Shown here in pieces: positions 54,064 through 64,000 of a DNA stretch of 64,000 bases. Under the pieces are notes generated by a model that searched no databases, was not told the DNA's origin, and saw only the letters and a list, made by a program, of their open reading frames with translations. How positions within the stretch are numbered: the first letter of the stretch is position 1; each line of letters starts with the position of its first letter. A program made the position numbers and the translations under genes. Source of the stretch: Nemopilema nomurai (Eukaryota > Cnidaria > Scyphozoa > Rhizostomeae > Rhizostomatidae); assembly GCA_003864495.1 (NCBI GenBank), contig ML133488.1:1375230-1439229 (forward strand). The letters are read 5' to 3'.

Positions 54064-57000
54064 ATGGCAAGCAGCAAAGGGTTGGGAACCTTTGTCTCCA
54101 GTTGGCAAGGAAAGGCCACAATAACCTCTGAAGATTTTTTGAAGACATTCAGGAAATATGACCAGGACGGTAGGCATATTTATGATTATTGTTGCGAAAA
54201 GACAGTTATTTATTGTAAAATGCTTTGTATATCTTTTGCTGCCTTTGCAGTTATACACCTAGCCTGTCCCACTGGAAGTTTCATTAGCGGTCTATGGTAA
54301 ACTGAAGAAGCAGGCGTTATATGTTCATATCTGCAGGCGATATATTTTCATAACATCAGTTCTTAGAAGCGATGCTTATACTCATCTTTATATCCTGGAC
54401 AACAACAAAAGTGTCGATTTCAGTCAGTTTTTAGCCAGGACAGTCGTTGATCTATTGCACGGCGCGAAATCATCTGCAGAGCTAGACTATGCTTCTCGAG
54501 AATCAATGAATGATCTAACCTGTTACCAGCTTCTGGTCGACAATTGTTTGACTCTATAGGTGCGTAGACAGTACTATTTGGCAGAAAGAAAAGGCGAAAG
54601 TACTTTAAAGCTTATCTTTTGCTTTTGCCAAATAGTTATGACGTCTTTTTACAACTTAACTACTGCCAGAGTTATGCAGAAGATGATTGTTTCCTTCTTT
54701 CCGAATATTTGCTCGCAACCGTTATCTGAGTTGCGTAGAAATATTTTGCCTAATGGCCTAATAAGCACGGTTTTCATGTTTCAGAAAATGGATATATCGA
54801 AGGCTCTGAAGTTGATCTCTTTCTTGAAGACTTGATGTCGGCGAAAAGTCTGCAGGTCAGTGGAATTTGTGTTTGCTTCGACAAAAAAAAGCCACAATCA
54901 GTCTGACCGCACTATTCAGAAGAAATTGCTGGTTGAACAAGCAAAATATACTTTGTTGCAAGACAAGCAACTCTAAAGCATGGCGGTAATGCTGAAGAAT
55001 TTTATATTAGTTAGGTTGTTTATAGAAGCAGGTTGTAGTTTCATTGCAGAATTGGGCTTTAAGAGATTCAACAGAATCGCAGGTTATTAGAATAGTGGAG
55101 AAAGCCTTCTTTTAGTACAAATCTTAACAATTGCGTGAAATAGCAGAAAACACTATAGAAGCATATTGAAGTGTTTTTGTTCGTCACTTGTATGCAAGTG
55201 TCAGAAAATGACCAAAGTGTGCCAAAATGAAAGCAAGTTCCTAATTTGAAATCACGAATAGAATGTGAATGTCAAGCATGCGCTCTTGCCAAGCCTTTGT
55301 ACAAAATATTATACACATTTCGCTTTTCTATTTCGCGAATCAGCTCTAAACATTCATAATTTGCTATTTCACAGCTTCAATGAAAAGTCTGGCTTTTTAT
55401 GCGAAACTAAAGCGCATAAACTACTTATTTTACAAATAACATAAGCTAATACTAACATAGAAGCCCTGATTCATGCATGTTTTTCACTATCCTCGACGAA
55501 ATGCACTTGCTGTAGCAAAGTTGCATTAAATAAATACCCATAATGCAAGTCTTCGGGTTAAGGTAAATGAAGACTAGATTGAAGTGCGGGAGATCTTGAC
55601 TTTGAAACTCTCGGCGTGAAACGATTTTAACTGCTAATGATGACCTGAAGGACCGTTACTGGTATTATCAAGTTACTGTTTTATAAGGTATTGCATTTTT
55701 ATACTCCTTTTGGCTCTTTGACTGCTTGTAAAAGAGAACTGCGTTATATTCACATTCACATAATCATCTTTGGTGGTATTTCCTCTACGTGCGTTAGGCT
55801 TCACTATACTGACTCATGGAATAGCCTAGGGAAATTTAACATCAAGCAACAAGACCATACAGTTTTCTGGGATTTTAAGGCGGACCAGGCAGCGTGGACA
55901 GAATGTTTTCTCCTGTCTTTATATTATTTTGTTTTCAATTTGCTCTTTGTTAGTTCGCATCTGTGCAACAGGCAGCTTCTTCTTTTGGGCACATCTTCTT
56001 CTTCTGAAAAGGCCAACAAATTTGTCCTTACATCAACATCCCTTACACTCATCCCCATGCTTGATCTTCATTTTAGAATTCTGATCTCAAAGCAATGCAA
56101 AATTTCAAAGAAGAACTCTTCTCAAAATATGACAAAAACAAAGATAGAAGGATCGAGCTTACTGAGGTAAGATGGCAGATTCTAGAATCGTCAACTAACC
56201 TACCACAATGCTTAAGTAGGGCTCGCCCATAGTTTCCCAAATGATGGGATACATTTAATAATAGTTTTGATAATGATTAAAGAACTCAAATCATTTATAT
56301 TTTGCTTGACTCGAGAGACACCCTATGACGCTTTCTGCACAAATGTTCCTGATAAGCAGCTTTGAGAACACAACAACAGTAGTAATACTAGTAGAAATAG
56401 TTATCAAAATGTCATCTTGCTAACGGACGCTATAAGGCGTTTGTGATTACGTGTTGGGACAAGTTCAATGCGATGACGTCATTACTCATTAAGGTGACGC
56501 TATAGTTAACTGACTATTGCGAATTCTGCTGGTAACAGCTAAGTACACTCTCTTCGTACATTACTCTTATTTGATGTTCACCCTATCCATACTCATGCAA
56601 TTTTCACGACATGGTGTTATTTACTTGGAGTTGTTTACTTGAACTTGTTTCAGCTTGCCAAAATTTTGCCGACAGAAGAGAATTTCCTGATGCAGTTCCG
56701 AGTTCAATGCTCAGACCTTACCAGTGTCGATTTCATGAAGGTAAGTGCCACGCTTTGAATTCCCTAGCTGATTGAGGCATGCCAAATTCTGACAGCTATT
56801 CAATTTCTCCATTCTAGTATGCAATCGGGGAATTTAGACTTGGGCTATCAACGTGTACCTTGATGACCTTCATCAAAGGGAGTAAAATTGTTTTACAAAG
56901 TTGTTGCTTTCAAAGGCTGGAGAATTTAGTCCTCCGCGCAGCTGAAACGTTTCGGCTAATATTTGGGTGTTACCAGGGATGCCTGCATACGAAATGAACA

Positions 57001-60000
57001 CAGGGCAACCAAAGCGAGAAGGACGCCCAGTGTGTCAAATTTATTCTTGATAATCAATGTAAGGCTTTTTCGATCGAATACACCCTAGCGGTCCCTGCTA
57101 CTTGAAGGCAAGCAGTCCATTGCAGTCCTTCTCATACAGTACACCGTTGTAAAAGAAACATACTGCAGTTTATCAATTATGGGGGGGGGGGGGATTTTGG
57201 GAGAGAAATTCAGCGCTAATTCAGTTACCGTTGAAGCAATATAATTATTCTGACCATAAGAGAATCCTTAAGAGACCTATGTAAAAATATCTGTAGGATG
57301 CTTGTAGGAGTTGGCTGCCGCAATTTTATCACAATGCAAATTTCTACTTTTTATAGGGGTGCAACTTAAAATTTCTATATGTCAAAACAAGCTGGGAAAG
57401 CTTTCTCCTGTTCCTTCCCTCAATTGAAACTGAGTAGATTTTGCCTCTAGATTATGATTTGTAGTCATAGGAAACACATTAGGCTACTTTCTTTAATAAA
57501 TAGTTAAGAGTTTTTCTCTCTTTTTCAGATCTGGAAGCATTACGATTCTGATCGCAATGGTTATTTAGAGAAGACTGAAATTGAGGTAAGCATATGAACC
57601 AGATTTCCCTTCTCAGGCTCATGTCCCTTTCCATGTGCTATTTGACGCTTGGAGAGGACGCTTGGAAACTTTACAGCTCTGAAAAGGGGTGTGCTATTTA
57701 CTGTTAGGTAACTGGTTTCGAAATGTACATTTTCAGACTAAAAAAGGCCGCATTGTCAATGAATAGCAACTTTTTACGAGAGTTAAAACTTTAATAGACT
57801 GTCGTAGTAAAGTACTTCATTGGGGAAACAGCATTGGATAACTAAATGCTGAAGATGTGATGATAAACTCTGACGAAAATAGTGAAGGTCTTCTCAGGCA
57901 ATGATACTGGATTCTTGATAGGCCACTTTCAACTCTTCAAATCCTTACTCTATTATTGCACTCTATTATTGCTCTATTATTCCTTACTCCTTACAAATAG
58001 AATTATTGCACTGCAGCACCTTCATGCTTGTAGAATATTGAACGTCGAAATTTGCTTTAATCTATTCTCTCCAGGCATTTTGCTTCAATCTATTCTCTCC
58101 ATCAGGCATTTTGCTATGATTTGATGAGCAAAAAGAAGGGCAGAAGAATAAAAAGCAAGAAACTTGAAGAGTTTTGCGCAGGAGTTGTGAGTCTTGTTTG
58201 CCAAAGTAGATCACCTTGATAAAAAACTCTTTATTTTCGTGTCTGGAAGCAATTTTTCCCATGTGACACCATTGTACCGTAGATGACCTTCACGTTCTCC
58301 TTTGACCTTTCTCTGTTATATCTGGCCTTTTGTTTTTGGCTTCTGCTGTAGCACTTTACCCCTGCCATCACACGTTGTGTTGTGTGTGTTCTGTTTTTGC
58401 AGTCGACGAAGCAGCACCTGCATTGCAGGTATTATTGACATTTTGGAGGGATGTGGTGAATGGCACTTGAGGCTTTGGAATTTTTTGCAAACTTTTTCTG
58501 TGTCCGGCTGTGCCCAAATCGTTTTGTGAAGCCACCCAAATTTGCCATTTCATCACTAATCATAAACCATATACAGTGATTGATGTTAGTAAAAAAACCC
58601 GCCAAGCCCACTTAGTGAGTCTGGTACCCAGGATAGCCGATTATAAGCTGTCTCCGGAATAAGCATTGAAAGCATGAAGTCGATCGATTTATCGTGTATA
58701 ACAACTTTGTTATATGATCAGTTGAAATTCCTTTTTTGATTGGCCTTCCTTATGTTACCTTTACAACACCATGCTCTAGGTATTGTAATCAACAACATTC
58801 GTTGACATTTGGGACATGTTCATCACGATAACCTTTTGCGTTTTAGATTGAGCTATATGACATAAATCGGGATGGAAAGTTGGACATCCGAGAATTGCAG
58901 AAGTGAGTACAGTTTGCCTTTTAACTTTTTGTTTATTACCGAAGTAACACATCAGAATGTGTTGTAATTTACAATATTGAATCGTTGACCTACTTCGTTT
59001 ACTGGCTGTAGATGACGTCACAAATCAGTCAGAGCCCTGTTGAGGCTTGGCGTATTAGCAGCCATTTTCTTTCTTGCAATGCTTAATCAACTGCTCACAT
59101 GTTACGTGGAATATCCTAGGTCTCTTACGGGTCATTATCATTTCCAGGTTGATGCCGATAGAGAAGAACTACCTTACTGAAATATTCAAGGTAGCGATTT
59201 TTGCTGTCGCAAAACCTAAATTCCCACAACTCTTTCTATAAGTCCTAGGATTATTTTTTGCATTCTTAATTGAAAGAGTAACATCGATGACCAGTAGTAA
59301 ATCTAGGTCTTTCTATAAGATTTTGTGAGAAAGGGGCAGGTAAGAAAATGTTTTAGAATTATCGCTTCTAACCCCAAAGGCTGGATTAAATGTAGGGATT
59401 TTCAGGGATTTCCATCTTTTCTCACTTGGTCATGATACTACATACTCCTAAAAATTGACTTTACACACAATGAGCAAGACACAAACATTTTTGTTACGTC
59501 AATTGTTAGTTGGCCTTCTATTTCTGTAAAAAGGATATTTGAGCTATCTCGGTTTAACTCACAATAAAAATTGCATACTCTGAAAGGCAGTTCTCTGAAG
59601 TATTTTTTGTACCTCGTAATTTTCTCTTTATAGCAGGAATTGAATTTTTAGACGCTTTGTGAGCATCCAAACTGAACCTTTCTAAAATTGTTACACATTT
59701 CTTGATGATTTTCATCTACCGTATAGAATTCACAAGCCTTTACATGCATCCTCACATATTCCTCTTTCAGAAGCAAAAAGAAATGTCAGAAGATGATTTT
59801 AACGTCATATTCAAGCACTATGACCAGGTATGCCCTGTTTGCAATCGTGCATTAAGACCTTTCAACACCTACAACACACTGGTTAAGACAATTCAGTTAG
59901 TTTAGCAGTGACCAACAATTACTGCTTACGCACAGAAACATACTTGGAAGCGCTTACCCTGGGTCCAGACTCACTATGTATAAAATAAAATAAGATAAAA

Positions 60001-61284
60001 AAACATCTCGATTATTTTACATATAGTGAATCTGGTACCCAGGGTAGGAAGCGCTAATCATCGTACCAAAATTCCTTTCAAGGCTGTAATCTTGAACTTA
60101 CAGTATCTTGCCCAAAAGTATCATTTTGGTATACTTCTTACAGCGAGCACTTCTATATCCAATTGTTTCATACAGCTATATCCAACTAAATGGCATCACA
60201 TAACTGCAGTCAGTCATTGACAAGTCTTCATCAGCGTGTAGTTTTCGATCAGCAACTAGCTATTGATCCTTATTGGCTTTTGAAAATTTTCTAACATTAA
60301 CATACTTTAAGGAGTGTTGGAGAAAAAGTGTTTTGAATATTGCACGCATGAATAAATGTACACTGGTATGCAATTTTTGTAATGCACAAAATCTTTTTGA
60401 AAACTAAATGCATTTTACTACTTTATGTTTTTTTCTCATCTTGCAGAACGCGGACGGGTTTATCTCTGAGGATGAGCTTCTAGCCCTGATGAGAGACCTC
60501 ACAATTCACTCAGGAAGGGTAATGAATCTTCTTCTCTATTGTCATCTCTTTTGCATTATTACGCGGCTTCTATCAAACACCGGCTTTTCGTTTAAAGTTT
60601 AGCTTTCTTAAACAACCTTTAGCTCTAGACAGTTGCTCTGGTTGCTTGAATGTCTGTGTAGAGTCATCTGAAGTATGCAGACATTGCTTACTTTGATGAA
60701 TAAAGCATGACTCTCTTCCGTCAACTTGTTAAAACTTAACAAAGAAGGAAGCAGCCTGATATGACTCAAATGGCATCGTCGATTTTGTTTCTCACATTTT
60801 CCATGAAACATTTGCTTATGGTAACCATGAAACCTTAAAGTATAGCATACAAACATTTGACAGTACCTCATGGTAACAGTAAAGAGAAAACCAAATACAG
60901 AATACTTTCCATTTATTTGGTACAAGTCTAAATTGGAGAAAGTAGTTATTAAAGAAAATGTTGTTATTGAGAATAGCAGTAAAACGTAAGTGAACATTTT
61001 TCCAAATGATATCAAGAGGATTATTCATTTATGTTTCATTTTTATTTTATATTGTGATACACCTTTTCACTTGCTTTTACCATTTCAAATTTGAAATTGA
61101 CAAATACATTCAGCAAAATTTTTAATCCTGCTGTCATCAACCACAGACTGACAACCAATCGAATGCTGAAATGCTTCAAAAGGATCTTATGAAGCACATC
61201 GACAAGAACAAGGACGGCAAGATAGAAAGAAAGGAATTGTCTATACTTTTCACTAACAAGAAGGCCTTGAAAATTTGGAAGTAG
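54064..61284 (+). CDS. Hexa-EF-hand calcium-binding protein (calbindin/calretinin/secretagogin family)
   Basis: Eleven exons: 54064-54169, 54785-54855, 56077-56166, 56654-56740, 57529-57585, 58106-58186, 58847-58902, 59148-59190, 59771-59827, 60447-60518 and 61147-61284 (TAG at 61282). All are in phase and give 285 residues, slightly longer than vertebrate calbindin (261) or calretinin (271). Six EF-hand loops are visible: DQDENGYIEGSE (33-44), DKNKDRRIELTE (78-89), DSDRNGYLEKTE (124-135), DINRDGKLDIRE (169-180), DQNADGFISEDE (215-226) and DKNKDGKIERKE (259-270). Loop 2 has Arg in place of the conserved Gly at position 6, so it may bind calcium weakly; the other five look canonical. The linkers LPTEENFLMQF and LMPIEKNYL match the LLPxxENFL linkers of the family. 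These are cytosolic calcium buffers or sensors, often neuronal. No signal peptide or membrane segment. Assignment to one vertebrate paralogue is not possible by eye. Exon 6 has a duplicated splice acceptor. Confidence 0.93.
58051..58108 (+). repeat. Tandem duplication of a splice acceptor in the EF-hand gene
   Basis: The segment TTTGCTTYAATCTATTCTCTCC followed by (AT)CAGGCA occurs twice in tandem, giving acceptors with AG at 58073-58074 and at 58104-58105. Only the second keeps the EF-hand frame. Use of the first adds 31 bases and reaches a TGA within 15 codons. Confidence 0.9.
58614..58641. mobile_element. Fragment related to the 59955-60046 MITE
   Basis: CACTTAGTGAGTCTGGTACCCAGGATAG resembles the right end of the short element at 59955-60046. 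The other end is absent, so this is a solo terminus or a truncated copy. It lies in an intron of the EF-hand gene. Confidence 0.45.
59955..60046. mobile_element. 92-bp MITE with a perfect 9-bp target-site duplication
   Basis: The termini TACCCTGGGTCCAGACTCAC and, inverted, GTGAATCTGG-TACCCAGGGTA enclose a short A/T-rich loop. GGAAGCGCT flanks both ends (59946-59954 and 60047-60055) as a perfect 9-bp duplication. That size suits Mutator-like or Merlin-like transposases acting in trans. It lies in intron 9 of the EF-hand gene. Confidence 0.85.
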
Positions 61285-64000
61285 GAACATTGTGCAACAT
61301 TATTTTAGTGCTTTTCAAATTCAAGTTGACTGGAAGTGACTAGAAAAGTTAAACTTTAACTGAATTGTCAATTGACAGTAAAAAAATGACAGTCTATATG
61401 GTTGTATACACTTACAAAAGATCGATGCGTAATTTGTTCTCATCTGCAAATAGAATATTTGAATGTTAACTGCATTAGATTGATGGTTAATTTAGAAAAG
61501 AGTTTATTAACAAAGACCGGTTTCCACTTTGCTTGAAACTATCTTTGACTTTCCTTGCTTTAGTAATGTTCTTTAAACTTACTAGCTTCTGCTCTGTTTT
61601 ATTGAATCGCAGAATATGAAGTACAGTGCTGCCTTCTCAATCAAAGCTTGCAGAAAGTTCTCAAATTTGCGCCCCAGATTTTCTGCAAAGTTTCTCGACT
61701 ACAGATCTCAAATTGCTTGCAGTGGTATAAACAAAGTTTTTGCTGCCTGTTGCGAGGTCTAATTGATTTTATGATTGTATTTCAGGATTTTGAATTTATA
61801 ACTGATGCTGCTTACATTGTGTGAATTTCAGGGTGGATCATTGCGTGAAAAAGCAAGTATGTCGATGGCTTTGAGGCAGCTTTGAAGCAGAGATAAAATC
61901 GGTGCTATTTCTGACGATTGGCGCGCGTCGCAAAATAGTCATTTTATACTTGATGAAGGAGTGATTCGGGTCTTAACGAATTGAGGAATGAAAGTTAGGT
62001 GCTTTGACCATGTTAATGTTTATTTTTGGATGGTAGGTTCTTGGGAGGTAAATTTGCAGCCAAACAATTGTGATCTTACTTGCAATTTGATCACCATCAA
62101 GGCAGGCTCCCAAAATTCTTTAGTCATTAATCTGTGATTAAACAGCACAACATATGTAACGAAATAGGCAGAGGCCCGACCACAAGGGGCCACAACAACA
62201 CTTTTTTATCACAATTTGTATCAGATTTAAACATGAGCATCCTTGCCCTTGTAGTATATTTGCTTTACTTCAAGTTTATATCAGCAAGGTTTATATATGC
62301 ATAGAGCTTGATATAATTCAACTTTTGAGTAGAAGCAAGCAGTTAGACCTGCTAGTTGTTAGAGCTGTTAGGCAAGTAAGACCTGTCACCCAGATATAAG
62401 TTTTTCTCCGTCAATCTTTGGCTACTTTGGGAAAAAAGAATTTTTGTGCAATCAAACCCACTCCCTTTGGAAATTTGTTTTGAGCAATTTGCATAAGCCT
62501 TGAAACCGTCATGCTCTCTGGTCTTTGTCAAGTTCGTTCCCATGTTATTTTGACGCGACCAGGGCTGCAAACACTTGCTGGTGTCAAGGGAAACACACAT
62601 CTTGAGCCGATATCTCAAATTGACATCTGGCAGCAAGCATTGTACTACTGCTGCTGCAGAGTGCGTTGTGCAGTCGGCGATTCTAGAACAACCCAGTGCA
62701 AGCTATTCGTAGCAACTGGTATTTGTATTAAAGCAAACAATTGCGGTGGTGGGATTTTGGCCCCAGCTAAATGTCTTCACTCTCTTTCGTCGAAATTAAT
62801 GCCACAAGTCCATACAGTGATATAAATTCATTTATATTGAAGGTTACGACACAGCTTATCCACTGTAAATTTAAGGGACCTGGACTTCAGTGAGCCCCAA
62901 TCCCTTTCTCGCCTCCCGTGAGCCCCCCAACCCTTTCTCACCTTCGATCCAGTGTCAAGTCTGTTTAGATATAAATCGCTCAAGCCAAAAAACTGTAATT
63001 TGTTGAAATGTTGATCAAAATTTCTTTAAACATCCAAGCTCCTTTAAACTTCTACAAGCTCAAAACTCTCCACTCAAACATTAGAGTCAGCATTTGTTCA
63101 CTGATGTATGCTTGAAAGCATATTCGAAATGAGCTTACTAGTAATTTCTCGAGCTGCATGTCTCTTGATAATATGTAATATATCAGGCGAAGCATTCAAG
63201 GTGGGAGCATATTAATGGGACTTACTTCATGACGAACAAAATGATAACCAGATGGCAGTAAAAAACTAAAGTGCGAGATATCGACCAAGACCAAATATCT
63301 TCAAAGGTTTGGTAGATAGCAGAGTTTATTTTATCTTCCAACAAAATTTGCCATTTCTACAGAGATCTACAGTTGGAGTTAAATGCCATAAAATTCATTT
63401 GCTTCATTTTGTTTCAATTCATTCTAAATTGTACGAAGGCTGTTGGGAAAGAAAGATCTCAATATGTCACAGTAGTGCCCCTCATATAAGAAACACACCT
63501 TTAAGAAACACAGACCCTAATTTTAGAAAAAAACATAACCTCTTTGATAAGAAACTGGTCTGAAAAAAGCTTGTTTCTCATTCAAACATTTTCATGTAAC
63601 TTAATCCTTTGTAAAACGGAGCAAAATACTAATCATTCTACGCTGGTCAAATGAAAAAGAATTTCGAATGCAAGCTTAGTGAAAAGCACTTTTCTGAAAT
63701 ATTTGTAGCATTTTCTTGAAAGGTAAAAATTGCAGATACAAATCAAAATAATATATGATATATTTATCACAATCATTAACCTCAAGTCTGAGTAGATGAT
63801 CAATAATATAATGTGGTTTTTTATCAGAAACATTACCCTGATTGCACATCTCATTTTATAAGAAATGCATCAGGCCTGATAAACAAAAAAGTTTCTTATA
63901 TGTGGAACACTACTGTACTCTCCGGCGTTGTTTGCTGTTACAAATAGATTGCCTGAATAAAATCTGTTCGATAAAGTATTTTGGAACACCCCTAGCCATG
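61285..64000. other. Spacer downstream of the EF-hand gene
   Basis: No coding exon was recognised up to the right edge. The stretch includes the 3' UTR of the EF-hand gene (a weak ATTAAA at 62137-62142), unremarkable AT-rich sequence and a 446-bp terminal-inverted-repeat element at 63470-63915. Confidence 0.5.
63470..63915. mobile_element. Non-autonomous TIR transposon, about 446 bp
   Basis: The left end CAGTAGTGCCCCTCATATAA and right end (inverted) CAGTAGTGTTCCACATATAA form terminal repeats of about 25 bp continuing into GAAAC. TA follows the right end; the corresponding left dinucleotide is CA, possibly a mutated TA. A CAGT start and TA site fit a Tc1/mariner-type MITE. No open frame of note. 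Confidence 0.75.

Noticed and set aside
54560..54835. 91-residue open frame between EF-hand exons 1 and 2
   Set aside because: Only its right end, in another frame, is the real exon 54785-54855, which completes the first EF-hand loop in phase; the rest is intron.

Overview
The window is animal nuclear DNA. It has AT-rich spacers, multi-exon genes with GT-AG introns, microsatellites and short inverted-repeat transposons. Gene content and intron structure suggest a cnidarian, probably an anthozoan such as a stony coral. The species is inferred and cannot be proven from sequence alone. Gene models were built by hand from exon phase, splice signals and remembered family motifs; no alignment was run.

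Layout. (1) 808-6450, plus strand: the last ten visible exons of the centrosome scaffold gene CEP192, entering from the left edge. (2) 8117-9827, minus strand: a complete three-exon gene for a ciliary microtubule inner protein of the C20orf85/CIMIP1 family, tail-to-tail with CEP192. (3) 11947-16262 and 16882-23919, plus strand: two tandem six-exon paralogues. Each encodes a signal peptide, an acidic stretch, a long arginine-repeat region and a pesticin/T4-type lysozyme domain of bacterial or phage character. Both carry a one-base frame break inside the arginine-repeat exon, and they share a 109-bp perfectly identical block over the active site. (4) 26500-30666, plus strand: RPRD1A/B, an RNA polymerase II CTD-binding protein. 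(5) 33971-37016, minus strand: a PRDM14-like PR/SET gene with no zinc fingers in this locus. (6) 37017-45802: a gene-poor 8.8-kb stretch. (7) 45803-46882, plus strand: an intronless CREBZF-like bZIP gene. (8) 46883-54063: another gene-poor stretch. (9) 54064-61284, plus strand: an 11-exon hexa-EF-hand protein of the calbindin/calretinin/secretagogin family. (10) 61285-64000: spacer with a terminal-inverted-repeat element.

The genes are mostly unrelated housekeeping, ciliary, transcriptional and calcium-binding genes. The striking accessory system is the lysozyme pair: secreted, arginine-rich, apparently antibacterial proteins. They look like horizontally acquired muramidase domains that have gained spliceosomal introns, tandem duplication and a repeat-driven cationic segment. 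A TATA box and an IRF-like site lie upstream of the first copy. Several MITE-like elements (19067-19441, 20113-20698, 52076-52388, 59955-60046, 63470-63915) and minisatellites decorate introns and spacers.
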